Shown here piece after piece: positions 16,267 to 24,220 of a stretch of 64,000 bases of DNA; positions within the stretch are counted from its first letter, which is position 1; each line of letters starts with the position of its first letter. The DNA is from Pirellulales bacterium (GTDB lineage Bacteria; Planctomycetota; Planctomycetia; Pirellulales; Thermoguttaceae): positions 62,001 to 126,000 of the forward strand of contig JAFGRD010000081.1 of NCBI GenBank assembly GCA_016935315.1, in the 5' to 3' direction. A model generated the notes under the pieces. That model did no database searches and was not told where the DNA came from. It saw only the letters and a list, made by a program, of their open reading frames with translations. Position numbers and translations under genes: made by a program.

Positions 16267-18708
16267 ATGGCGAACTTCGATCCATATCGAATATGGCTGG
16301 GGATTCCGCCGGAGGAACAGCCGCCGAACCACTACCGGCTGTTGGGGATCGGACTGTTCGAATCCGACCCGGACGTGGTTTCCAATGCGGCCGACCGGCA
16401 AATGGTCCACGTCAGGACGTTCCAATCCGGCAAGCACTCCGAGCTATCGCAACAAATCCTCAACGAACTATCGGCTGCCCGAGTCTGCCTGCTTGACCCC
16501 CGGAAGCGGGCGTCTTATAACGCCCAGTTGAGGCAGGACCTGGCCGCTTCGCAACCGGCGTCTCCCCCGCCGCCCGTATCCGCGCCGCCTCCTCAACCGC
16601 CAGGCTCCCCCCCCTCTGTAGCCACCCATTCGCAGGGAGGCGCGCCTCTGGTGCAAACCAGAGGACCATCGGCGAGCACCCGCAGTCCTACCGCTTATGC
16701 CCGTCGACGGAAGAAATCGTCGTGGCGAGGGCCGCTTGTCGCTGTCATTGTGGCCATCGGCGCGTTGGCTCTGGTAGTGTGGGCCCTGAGCAATACGAAC
16801 CGGGAATCGACGCCGAAGCCCTCGGGCGAGAACTCCCACGGCATCGGGGCGTCGCTTGAGGGGACGCTGGCCGGAAACGGCGGCCTGCAAAACGGCAGGC
16901 CCACCCGGCCGCAGCGGCTGGACCCCAGCGGCCCTGGTCGCGGTCCCGCGTTGCGCGACCTCGGGTCCCCGTTTGGCGACCGGCCACGCCGCTTCGACGC
17001 CTTCAAGCCCCCGGAAGACCAGCGCCGGCCGCCCGTTTCCTCGGCACAAGACGCGACGCCGGCTGGCTCGACGTCCGGGACTGTCCAGAATTCCCCCGGG
17101 GATACTGCCGGCAGCCAGCCAGCAGTCGCCGGCCCCCTCGAAGTTCCCGTCGAGGAAGCGATCCGGCAGGCCACCGAGGCCATCCGGCGGGACACACAAT
17201 TCCAATCCGACTTTGCGGCGACCGCCCGGCCCGCAAAGCAGGCGTTGGTACAGAGGCTGCTGGACGAACAGGGCGATCCGGCCCGGCGCTATGCGGCGCT
17301 GCGGTTGGCTCAGCAGGAAGCCGTCGCCCTGGGCGAGATCGACTCGGCCTTCGCGGCGGTAGACGCATTGGGCGAGCAGTTTCAGATCGACAACGTGCTC
17401 GTCGAAAAGACAAACACTTTGAAGGCTGCTCTGAGCTCGACGACGAATTCGGGGAAGGGGCACCTGCTTCCCCGTATCCTGGCACTTCAGTGCGATGCCC
17501 TTGCGGCCGGTGATGTTCCCACCAGCGACCAACTGACGCTCCTGGCGCTCCAGGCGGCCAAGGAGTTCCCCGAAGGGACTCTCCGCCGAACGATTCTTAT
17601 GGATTCGCTGAAGGATCATAACGGGAGAGTCGCGGCCTACAAGAAAGACCCGAAGGCTGCCTCGCCCGAAGCCGTCGAAAGGTTGAAGGCCCTGAGTTCG
17701 TCCCCTCTGTTTGGCGGCAGCGCGGAGAGCGAGGCTGCGATCGATCGGGCATTGGACTGGCTGGCCCGACATCAAAACCCAGAAGGCAGTTGGACGTTCC
17801 GCCAAAGGCGGACCGGCTCGCTGCCATCGCCCCAGTGCTTGTCGGAGTGCGCACCGCTGGGCAATCTGGGCCCGAATGCGGGGACGGCCTTGGCGATCCT
17901 GCCTTTCTTGGGCAGGGGGATTGGACCCGGGCGCGGAGAGTACGGAGAGAAAGTCGAGAAAGGGCTCACCTTTCTGCTCCTGCGGATAAGCAGTCTCGGC
18001 AATCTGCACGAGAATCTGATGCCGCAACTGCCCGCGCACGCCTTGGGGACGATCGCCCTGTGCGAAGCCTGCACGGCCGGCTCCTCGCGAGCTCAGCGAC
18101 AGATCCGGCAGGCCGCGCAAGTCGCCGTGCAGGTCGTCGTCAACACCCAGAACACCGACGGGGGTTGGGCGGCCGCCCCGGCGAGACCGAGGCAGCCCGC
18201 GGGCGGAAGCGACGTCTGCACGACCGGCTGGAACATCGCTGCCCTGAGGGCGGCCAAGTGGGCGGGCCTCAGTTTCGACGAGAAGCTGGTCTTCTCCAAG
18301 GCCCGCGAGTACCTCGAAAAACAGGTCGCCTCGACCGACCCAAGCGGCGCCGCCGTCGTCATGCTCTCGCGGATGTACTGCGGTCTGCCGCGCGACGACC
18401 AGTCGTTGAGCGATTATCTGGCGTCGTTGAGCAGCCCAACCGTGGCGCCGAACAGGCTGTTCCCCGTCTATGGCATCTACCACAACTGCCAGGTGGTGCG
18501 TCACGACGGCGGGGCTGCCTGGGATCGCTGGAACCCCGACCTCCGCGACGCGCTGGTACAAACCCAGGAGCAGACGGGACACGCAGCCGGCAGTTGGTTC
18601 TTCCGCAGCAACGAGCCCATGACCCTCGGCGGCGGGCGTCTGTTCTGCACCGTGATGGCCACGTTGATGCTGGAAGTCTACTATCGGCATCCGCCGTTGT
18701 ACGAGTAG
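16267..18708 (+). CDS. degenerate-J-domain membrane protein with cyclase-like C-terminus (paralogue 2)
   Basis: 813 residues from the ATG at 16267 (MANFDPYRIWLGIPP), placed just after a good promoter. Residues 1-90 share the J-like block with the gene at 7858 (NHYRLLGIGLFESDPDVVSN ... LNELSAARVCLLDPRKRASYN), again without HPD. A membrane helix lies at about 155-177 (LVAVIVAIGALALVVWALS), then a low-complexity Gly/Pro/Arg linker to about 290, then an alpha-helical region with RYAALRLAQQEAVALGEID, the same type as in paralogue 1. From about 487 a new domain begins with AIDRALDWLARHQNPEGSW, GTALAILPFLG and NTQNTDGGWA, resembling the prenyltransferase/squalene-oxidase alpha/alpha-barrel repeats. 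Catalytic DxDD-type motifs were not seen, so binding rather than cyclisation is likely. TrmL follows 23 nt downstream. Confidence 0.78.
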   Translation: MANFDPYRIWLGIPPEEQPPNHYRLLGIGLFESDPDVVSNAADRQMVHVRTFQSGKHSELSQQILNELSAARVCLLDPRKRASYNAQLRQDLAASQPASPPPPVSAPPPQPPGSPPSVATHSQGGAPLVQTRGPSASTRSPTAYARRRKKSSWRGPLVAVIVAIGALALVVWALSNTNRESTPKPSGENSHGIGASLEGTLAGNGGLQNGRPTRPQRLDPSGPGRGPALRDLGSPFGDRPRRFDAFKPPEDQRRPPVSSAQDATPAGSTSGTVQNSPGDTAGSQPAVAGPLEVPVEEAIRQATEAIRRDTQFQSDFAATARPAKQALVQRLLDEQGDPARRYAALRLAQQEAVALGEIDSAFAAVDALGEQFQIDNVLVEKTNTLKAALSSTTNSGKGHLLPRILALQCDALAAGDVPTSDQLTLLALQAAKEFPEGTLRRTILMDSLKDHNGRVAAYKKDPKAASPEAVERLKALSSSPLFGGSAESEAAIDRALDWLARHQNPEGSWTFRQRRTGSLPSPQCLSECAPLGNLGPNAGTALAILPFLGRGIGPGRGEYGEKVEKGLTFLLLRISSLGNLHENLMPQLPAHALGTIALCEACTAGSSRAQRQIRQAAQVAVQVVVNTQNTDGGWAAAPARPRQPAGGSDVCTTGWNIAALRAAKWAGLSFDEKLVFSKAREYLEKQVASTDPSGAAVVMLSRMYCGLPRDDQSLSDYLASLSSPTVAPNRLFPVYGIYHNCQVVRHDGGAAWDRWNPDLRDALVQTQEQTGHAAGSWFFRSNEPMTLGGGRLFCTVMATLMLEVYYRHPPLYE

Positions 18709-18731
18709 AGGCGATCGACGGCCGGCTCCCC

Positions 18732-19184
18732 ATGCACATCGTTCTCTATCAGCCCGAAATCCCCTACAACGCCGGCAGTGTGGGCCGGACGTGCGTCGCC
18801 GTGGGGGCCAAGCTCTGGCTGGTCCGGCCGTTGGGGTTTCAGCTCGACGACCGTCGTTTGCGGCGGGCGGGACTCGATTACTGGCAGCACCTCGATTGGG
18901 AAGTGGTCGCCGATTGGGACACCTTGCTGGGTCGCCTCCCGCGGCACCGGATCTGGTTCTTTTCCAGGCATGCCGCCGCTTGCTACACCGACGCCCGATT
19001 CCAGTCGGACGACGTGCTGGTCTTCGGCAGCGAATCGCAGGGACTGCCCCCGTCGATGATCGAGACCCATCAGGATCACTGCCTGAGAATCCCGATCCAT
19101 CCCGATGCGCGAAGTCTCAACTTGTCGGTCTCCGTGGCGGTGATTGCCTTCGAGGCGAAGCGGCAGTGGCGGCAAGGCCACTGA
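18732..19184 (+). CDS. trmL: tRNA (cytidine/uridine-2'-O-)-methyltransferase TrmL
   Basis: SPOUT-family methyltransferase that 2'-O-methylates the wobble base of certain leucine tRNAs using S-adenosylmethionine. 150 residues, the normal TrmL length, from the ATG at 18732 (MHIVLYQPEIPYNAGSVGRT). Hallmarks: the N-terminal I..P.NAG..GRTC; FGSESQGLP in the knot; and IPIHPDARSLNLSVSVAVIA at the C-terminus, where the usual LNLSNSVAV has Val in place of the second Asn. It lies 23 nt after the J-like gene and may share its transcript. A much longer in-frame upstream extension runs antisense-like through the previous gene in another frame and was discarded. Confidence 0.9.
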   Translation: MHIVLYQPEIPYNAGSVGRTCVAVGAKLWLVRPLGFQLDDRRLRRAGLDYWQHLDWEVVADWDTLLGRLPRHRIWFFSRHAAACYTDARFQSDDVLVFGSESQGLPPSMIETHQDHCLRIPIHPDARSLNLSVSVAVIAFEAKRQWRQGH

Positions 19185-19208
19185 CCCATCGTCCCGAGAT
19201 TCGGCCGG

Positions 19209-20036
19209 CTACCGAATCTCCGCCACAATCAGCGTCATGTCGTCGTCCGTCGGCTCGTGCTGATACTCGGCAACCCGTCGCAGGACCAGGTCGGCCATGT
19301 CGAACAGCTCGACGGACATCGCCTCGGCGGCAATCTCGGCCAGTCCGTCCAGACCGAGTTGGCGTCCTTCCGAGTCGGCCGTCTCGGTCAGCCCGTCGGT
19401 GTAGAAGAGCAAGCGATCCCCCGTTGCGAGCTGCGCCGAATGCTCCGGCTCGTCGGACATGATGTCCCTCTGCACGCCGACGAGCATATTCTGGCTGCGC
19501 AGCCGCTGCACGGACGTCCCGCCTCGGTGGATCAGCAAGACGGCCGGATGGCCGGCGCCGCTCCAGGTGATTCGCCGGCGAGCCAGGTCGATCTGCGCCG
19601 CCAGGAAGCTCAAGTACAGCCCCGCTTCGGAAAAGTGGTCGCAGATGAACGTATTCAACGACCGGATGATATCGCGCGGCGGGCGGCCGTAGAGGATGCC
19701 GTACCGCACCTCGCTGCTGACTCGCGTGGCCAGCAGCGCCGGCCCGATGCCGTGCCCGGTCACGTCGGAGATCGTAAGGTACAGCGTCTCCCGGTCGGAA
19801 AACTTCACTTGGCAGTAATCGCCCCCGACCTGCTCGATCGGAAGATATCGCAAATCGAGGAAGATGCGCTCGTGATGGATGGGCTTCGGCAGCAAGCTGC
19901 GATGCACGTTGGCGGCCAGCTCTAATTGCCGCCGCAGCCGTTCGCGATGGACGTGCAACTCCCGTTCCCTGGCGGCGAGTTGCTGGCGGAGCCGCTCCAT
20001 TTCCGTTTCGATATCGGCGACGGCCGTGTGTTGCAC
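19209..20036 (-). CDS. RsbU/SpoIIE-type PP2C serine phosphatase with coiled coil
   Basis: Cytoplasmic serine/threonine phosphatase of the PPM/SpoIIE class, which usually dephosphorylates anti-anti-sigma factors in partner-switching stress signalling. 275 residues from a GTG at 20036 with AAGGA upstream. Residues 5-45 form a heptad-like coiled coil (ETEMERLRQQLAARERELHV). The phosphatase domain follows: SLLPKP, then GGDYCQVKF (metal-binding Asp), TISDVTGHGIGPALLA, and FYTDGLTETADSEG, ending TDDDMTLIVAEI with the late metal Asp residues. There is no receiver or PAS domain, so the input probably comes through the coiled coil. It converges with trmL, 24 nt between stops. No partner STAS or anti-sigma gene is in the window. 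Confidence 0.9.
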   Translation of the reverse strand: MQHTAVADIETEMERLRQQLAARERELHVHRERLRRQLELAANVHRSLLPKPIHHERIFLDLRYLPIEQVGGDYCQVKFSDRETLYLTISDVTGHGIGPALLATRVSSEVRYGILYGRPPRDIIRSLNTFICDHFSEAGLYLSFLAAQIDLARRRITWSGAGHPAVLLIHRGGTSVQRLRSQNMLVGVQRDIMSDEPEHSAQLATGDRLLFYTDGLTETADSEGRQLGLDGLAEIAAEAMSVELFDMADLVLRRVAEYQHEPTDDDMTLIVAEIR

Positions 20037-20416
20037 CGTGATGTTCCTTTTGATTGCCCCAGTGATGACTTGTCATTGTGTGACCTCGGTCAATCCTCGC
20101 CATAATTCTACACCATGCGATCGCTTCCATCTGTGGCTTCGACAGGTTTTTGGCCGGACGGCCGGAGATTCGTATAGCTGGTCGCGGCTCGGAGACAAGC
20201 GGGCCCGTGGTAGACACTTGAAATTGCGGAGCCGAAAGAGGGAAGGTGATTCCCGGAGCATCGACTCCCGAAGCTCCCCGTGCTGGACGGATGAGTGTAA
20301 TCCCGCTATCATTGCATTTCGAGAATGCGTTCCGAGTTCGGGCAAGCGGTCTGGCCGCCTTCCGATCCGACGGAATGCCCCGCTTGTTTCTTGACAGGCC
20401 CAAAGGAGTGCCCGCT
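20037..20416. other. intergenic region between divergent phosphatase and Ldh2 genes
   Basis: No gene is supported. TAGAAT on the minus strand (20105-20110) may be a -10 element for the phosphatase. TGGACG/TATCAT at 20284-20312 faces the dehydrogenase. Longer frames entering from this region lack conserved sequence. Confidence 0.35.
20284..20312 (+). promoter_or_regulatory. possible promoter of the Ldh2-family gene
   Basis: TGGACG (20284-20289) and TATCAT (20307-20312), 17-nt spacer, about 105 nt before the preferred GTG start. Moderate match. Confidence 0.35.
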
Positions 20417-21481
20417 GTGCCCACCTTCTCCACCGAAGCCTTGACGGACTTTGCCGCCCACCTGCTTGCCTCCGCGGGACTCGGCCCTGAGGAGGTCACC
20501 ACCCTGGCCCGCAGCCTCGTTGGGGCGAACCTCCGCGGCTACGACTCGCACGGCGTGATGCGGATTCCGCAGTACCTCGAGCAGATTGCCCAGGGCGAAA
20601 TTACCCCGGGCGCGCCGCTGGAGGTGTTGCGGGAAACGTCGTCGCTGCTGACCGCCGACGGCCATTGGGGCTTCGGCCAGGTGCAGGCCGGGCGGTTGCT
20701 GGAGCGGCTGATCGAGAAGGCCGAGGCCGGCGGGGTGGGCGTCGGAACGATGATCCGCTGCGCCCATACCGGACGGCTCGGCCAGTACTGCGAAGAGGCG
20801 GCCGAGGCGGGCCTGGTGGCCATGGTGATGGTCAACAACCACGGCGGCGTGATGCGCGTCGCGCCACCAGGGGGCAAAGCCCCCCGGCTGAGCACCAACC
20901 CGATCGCCGTGGGAATCCCCCGTGGCGACGAGCCGATCGTGATGGACTTCTGCACCTGCATGGCGGCCGAGGGCAAGGTCCGCGTGAAGCGGATCGCCGG
21001 CGAGTTGTGTCCCGACGGGTGGCTGTTGGACCACGAAGGCCGACCTACCAACGACCCCAACGACCTCTACGACGATCCGCCGGGAACGATTCTCCCGGTC
21101 GGAGGGACGCAGCCCTACAAGGGGTTCGCGCTGGGGCTGATGGTGGAAATCCTCTCCGGCGCGCTCTCCGGAGGCGTCTGTGCCCGGCCGGTTCCCGTCA
21201 ACCAGATCGGCAACTGCGTGTTCATGATGGTGCTCAGCCCGGCACATTTCGGCGGGAGCGACCATTTTGCCGCCGAAGTCTCCCATCTGGCCGAGTTCAT
21301 CCGCGGTTGCCCGCGCATCGACGGGGTCGACGAGATCCTCCTGCCAGGCGATCCCGAGCGGCGCACGCTGGCTCGCAAGTCGGCCGAAGGCATCACGCTC
21401 GACGAGGGGAACTTCGCCAAGCTGGCCGCCTTGGCTCGGCAACGGGGCGTCGCCTTGCCGGAATCGGCGGAGCCGGCGTAG
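20417..21481 (+). CDS. Ldh2/malate dehydrogenase-type oxidoreductase
   Basis: NAD(P)-dependent reductase of the Ldh_2 superfamily (L-lactate/malate/sulfolactate/2,3-diketogulonate reductases), unrelated to classical Rossmann LDH. 354 residues from the GTG at 20417, chosen because AAAGGAG lies 8 nt upstream and family members begin near TFSTEALTDFAAHLLASAGL. Conserved points: ANLRGYDSHGVMRIPQYLE (catalytic His in SHG), the TADGHWGFGQVQA strand, GTMIRCAHTGRLGQY, NHGG, STNPIAVGIPRG and the late KGFALGLMVEILSGALSG. The substrate cannot be told from sequence; a sugar-acid or 2-keto acid is likely because the convergent minus-strand cassette holds a DHDPS-family aldolase. The stops of the two converge, 27 nt apart. 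Confidence 0.88.
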   Translation: MPTFSTEALTDFAAHLLASAGLGPEEVTTLARSLVGANLRGYDSHGVMRIPQYLEQIAQGEITPGAPLEVLRETSSLLTADGHWGFGQVQAGRLLERLIEKAEAGGVGVGTMIRCAHTGRLGQYCEEAAEAGLVAMVMVNNHGGVMRVAPPGGKAPRLSTNPIAVGIPRGDEPIVMDFCTCMAAEGKVRVKRIAGELCPDGWLLDHEGRPTNDPNDLYDDPPGTILPVGGTQPYKGFALGLMVEILSGALSGGVCARPVPVNQIGNCVFMMVLSPAHFGGSDHFAAEVSHLAEFIRGCPRIDGVDEILLPGDPERRTLARKSAEGITLDEGNFAKLAALARQRGVALPESAEPA

Positions 21482-21508
21482 GGGCCCACACCCGGACCGG
21501 CCGCCTCG

Positions 21509-22579
21509 CTATCCGCTAAGCCACTGGTCGAGGTGCTCGGCCACAAAGGCGTCGTCGGTCAGGTGGGGGTAGGCCCGGCCAACACGGTCGATCTGCCGGG
21601 CCTGACCGGGGCTCAGTCCTTCTCTGGTGTCAAGGCACCAGACGCCCTCGAGCAGGCCCTGTCTCCGCAGCACCTCGTGCACCCCGGCGATGACCCCAGC
21701 GAACCCGTGGGCGGCGTCGAACACGGCTGCGTTGCAGTCGGTGATTTCGACGGCCCGTTGCAGGAGATCCCTTGGGATGGGGCCGCCGGATTCCGCCGCC
21801 GCGTGGCAGGCGTCGAGCAGCTGCACGGCCCGGCTGGTCCAAACGGCCCAGTGCCCCAGCAGCCCGCCGACCATCCGAAGCGTCACGGGGTGACCGTTCA
21901 CGTCGAAGCGATGCGGCGTAATCAGGTCCATCACGATGTTGTCGTCGTTGCCGGTGTACAGCGCGACGTCCTCGCGCCCCGACTCGGCGACGGCCCGAAT
22001 CACGTCGAGCGTCTGGTAGCGGTTGAAGGGGGCGATTTTGATTGCGACCACCTCCTCGATTTCCGCGAATCGCCGCCAGAACCCATGGCTGAGCACCCGT
22101 CCCCCGACCGCCGGCTGCAGGTAGAAGCCGACCAGAGGAGCCACTTCGGCCACGGCGCGGCAATGGGCAATCATTGCGTCCTCGCTGGCCTCGGTCAGGG
22201 CGGCCAGGCTCAACAGCACGGCATGGTAGCCCAGTCGCACGGCCGTTTCCGCCTCGGCAACGGCCTGCGCCGTCGGCCCGATGGCTCCGGCAACCCGCAC
22301 CAGCGGTTTAGCCCGGCCGGCGTCGGCACGATCCATCTCCTCGGCGGCCAGCGACAAGACCGGCTCGTAAAGACCGTGGCGGGGATCGCGAATCGCGAAT
22401 TGCGTGGTGTGCACGCCGACGGCCAGCCCACCGGCCCCGGCGGCGGTGTAGTAGCGGCTCAGCGCCCGTTGACGGCGGACGTCCAGTTTCCGCTCCGCGG
22501 TCAGGGCCAGCGGATGCGCGGGAATAGCGACGCCGCGGCGGAGCACCTCGGCAACGGCCGAATCGAGGGAAACGCTCAT
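21509..22579 (-). CDS. dihydrodipicolinate synthase (DapA/NAL) family aldolase
   Basis: Class I aldolase of the DHDPS/N-acetylneuraminate lyase superfamily, a TIM barrel that forms a Schiff base with 2-keto acids. 356 residues, longer than DapA (about 290). Visible: GVAIPAHPLALTAERKLD at the start; AAGAGGLAVGVHTTQF where DapA has G..G....GTTGE; GFYLQPAVGG (Tyr); and the lysine in VVAIKIAPFNRY. The loss of the TTGE signature and the extended C-terminus argue against lysine biosynthesis, and a 2-keto-sugar-acid aldolase is more likely. Last gene of a five-gene minus-strand run; starts 24 nt after the VOC gene, with AAAGG upstream of the ATG. Confidence 0.82.
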   Translation of the reverse strand: MSVSLDSAVAEVLRRGVAIPAHPLALTAERKLDVRRQRALSRYYTAAGAGGLAVGVHTTQFAIRDPRHGLYEPVLSLAAEEMDRADAGRAKPLVRVAGAIGPTAQAVAEAETAVRLGYHAVLLSLAALTEASEDAMIAHCRAVAEVAPLVGFYLQPAVGGRVLSHGFWRRFAEIEEVVAIKIAPFNRYQTLDVIRAVAESGREDVALYTGNDDNIVMDLITPHRFDVNGHPVTLRMVGGLLGHWAVWTSRAVQLLDACHAAAESGGPIPRDLLQRAVEITDCNAAVFDAAHGFAGVIAGVHEVLRRQGLLEGVWCLDTREGLSPGQARQIDRVGRAYPHLTDDAFVAEHLDQWLSG

Positions 22580-22603
22580 GAGCTTGCCTTTCGGATCCGA
22601 ACA

Positions 22604-22972
22604 TCACGGCTTCGCGGAAGGAGGGCGTCCTGCGTCGGCGGCCGCCGCGCTCGTGCCGGGCTGCTTGTATTGGACGAATTCCACCACGGCCCCGTCGGAA
22701 GTCTGATAGAAGCCGACCACCCGCGGCCCGACGTCAAACGGCTCCAGCAACACCCGCATCCCCGCGGCCGCGCTTTCGATGTCGTCGACGCGATACGCGA
22801 CGTGCGGCATCTCGCGCACCGGTCCGGTCACCGGGCTGTCGGGCGCGAATCGCAGCCACTCGATGCGGAACGGGTGCTGCCGGAAATCGGTTCGCCAGAC
22901 GCCCGTGGCCGCCACGTAGCTCTCTCCCGGCTTCTTCTCGGTGGTCACAATGCCGATGTGGTCGAATTGCAT
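22604..22972 (-). CDS. VOC (glyoxalase/bleomycin-resistance) superfamily protein
   Basis: Small 122-residue protein with the beta-alpha-beta-beta-beta fold of the vicinal oxygen chelate family. Putative metal ligands are in the expected order: His5 (MQFDHIGIVT), Glu38 (FRIEWLRF), His57 (EMPHVAYRV) and Glu98 (GAVVEFVQYK), as in glyoxalase I or methylmalonyl-CoA epimerase. Reads DIESAAAGMRVLLEPF in the second half. The C-terminal 20 residues are Ala/Pro-rich and probably disordered. It sits between an SDR (58 nt upstream) and a DHDPS-family aldolase (24 nt downstream), suggesting an epimerase or isomerase acting on a sugar-derived keto acid. The Shine-Dalgarno is weak. Confidence 0.82.
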   Translation of the reverse strand: MQFDHIGIVTTEKKPGESYVAATGVWRTDFRQHPFRIEWLRFAPDSPVTGPVREMPHVAYRVDDIESAAAGMRVLLEPFDVGPRVVGFYQTSDGAVVEFVQYKQPGTSAAAADAGRPPSAKP

Positions 22973-23030
22973 GATGAGGGGTCCACGGCGCCGTGCGCGC
23001 GTTGTTGCAGGTCCTCTTGTGGAAGCCGGA

Positions 23031-24077
23031 TCAGAACTTCCCGTCGCGGGTTTGAAAATGCGTCGGTTTGTCGAGTGTGGGACCGCCTCGCAGCAGCCAG
23101 TCGGCGATCCAATGGACCATCTGATCGACGGGAACGCCGGGCCGCCCGAGCAGTTCGTAGCCGAGCCAGCCGTTGCTGAGCAAGGCGTCGGGCGCCTCGC
23201 TGCCCGAGAACGTCACCGGCCTGCCGAGAAGGCGGCTGAATTCCTCGGCCACTTCCCGGACGCTGGTGCGCTCCGGACCGGCCACGTTGACCGCCAGCGC
23301 CGGCGTGGCCGCGTGCTCCAGCGCCCGCAGCGTCATCGCGCTGGCGTCGCCTTGCCAGATCGCGTTGAAGTAGCCCATGGTCAGGTCGATCGCCTCGGCG
23401 GCCAGCACCTGCCGGGCCAGATCAACCAAGACACCGTAGCGGAGCTCGTTGGCGTAGTTCAGCCGCAGCAGCGTGACGGGAATCTCCAGGGCTTCGCTGA
23501 AATGGCTGAAGATCCGCTCGCGGCCAACGCAGCTCGCCGCGTAGTCGCCGTCGGGCCGCAGCGGATCGCTCTCGACCGAGCCGCCCCGGTCGACCGGCAC
23601 CATCCCGTAAACGTTCCCGGTCGAGAAGGCGGCAATCCGGCTCCGGCGGAATCGTTCGCAGACCATGCCGGGCAGATAGGTGTTGGTTGCCCAGGCCAGG
23701 GGCTCCCGGCCGGTGGCGTCGAACTTCAACGCCGGCATGTAGATCACGTTGGCCGCGTCGGGCAGTCCCTCCAATTGCCGCCGGTCGAGCAGGTCGCAGT
23801 CGATCCATTGGATCCGCTGCGCGGCCAGCGCCGAGCGCAGTTCGGGTGTCGCGCGCCGGCCCACGCCGATGATGCGACGATCGATCCCGGCCGCGTCGGT
23901 GGCGCGGCGTGCCATGCGGGCGAGCGTCGGGCCCATCTTGCCCCCGGCGCCGAGCAACAGCAGATCCCCCTCCAATCGGCGCATGGCCTGGACCACGTCT
24001 TCCCGGGGCTCGCTCAGCCGGCGCTCCAGGTGTTCCACGTCGCGTGTCAGATCATCTGCATCGTGCAAATCGCTCAT
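23031..24077 (-). CDS. NAD-dependent epimerase/dehydratase-like SDR
   Basis: Extended-type short-chain dehydrogenase of 348 residues, starting at ATG 24077 (MSDLHDADDLTR) with a purine-rich GGGAGAGAG upstream. The dinucleotide loop reads LLLLGAGGKMGPTLARMA at about 40-57. The catalytic Ser region is AFSTGNVYG. The Tyr appears in DGDYAASCVGRERIF, where the usual YxxxK has Cys instead of Lys, so this is an atypical SDR and activity may differ. The family also includes sugar epimerases and uronate dehydrogenases. It lies 143 nt after the kinase gene and 58 nt before the VOC gene. The first 35 residues form a charged helix not usual for the family. Confidence 0.8.
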   Translation of the reverse strand: MSDLHDADDLTRDVEHLERRLSEPREDVVQAMRRLEGDLLLLGAGGKMGPTLARMARRATDAAGIDRRIIGVGRRATPELRSALAAQRIQWIDCDLLDRRQLEGLPDAANVIYMPALKFDATGREPLAWATNTYLPGMVCERFRRSRIAAFSTGNVYGMVPVDRGGSVESDPLRPDGDYAASCVGRERIFSHFSEALEIPVTLLRLNYANELRYGVLVDLARQVLAAEAIDLTMGYFNAIWQGDASAMTLRALEHAATPALAVNVAGPERTSVREVAEEFSRLLGRPVTFSGSEAPDALLSNGWLGYELLGRPGVPVDQMVHWIADWLLRGGPTLDKPTHFQTRDGKF

Positions 24078-24220
24078 CGGCAATCGCTCTCTCCCGTGGG
24101 CTTGCGCGCTGTCTCTGCCTCAGGCGGTAACACCCACCAAAGCAGCCTGAATCCGATTATCCGCTCTGGGGGCGATTTCCGCAAGGATCGGCGAAGGGGA
24201 AGGCCGACAAGTGCATTTGC

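Noticed and set aside
16468-18690. Minus-strand frame of 740 codons
   Set aside because: Antisense to the second J-like gene.
17790-18731. N-terminal extension of TrmL
   Set aside because: Out-of-frame reading of the upstream gene; TrmL is complete from 18732.
19117-20502. Longer minus-strand frame of 461 codons over the phosphatase
   Set aside because: Different frame from the phosphatase, Arg/Ala/Gly-rich; the phosphatase frame has all family motifs.
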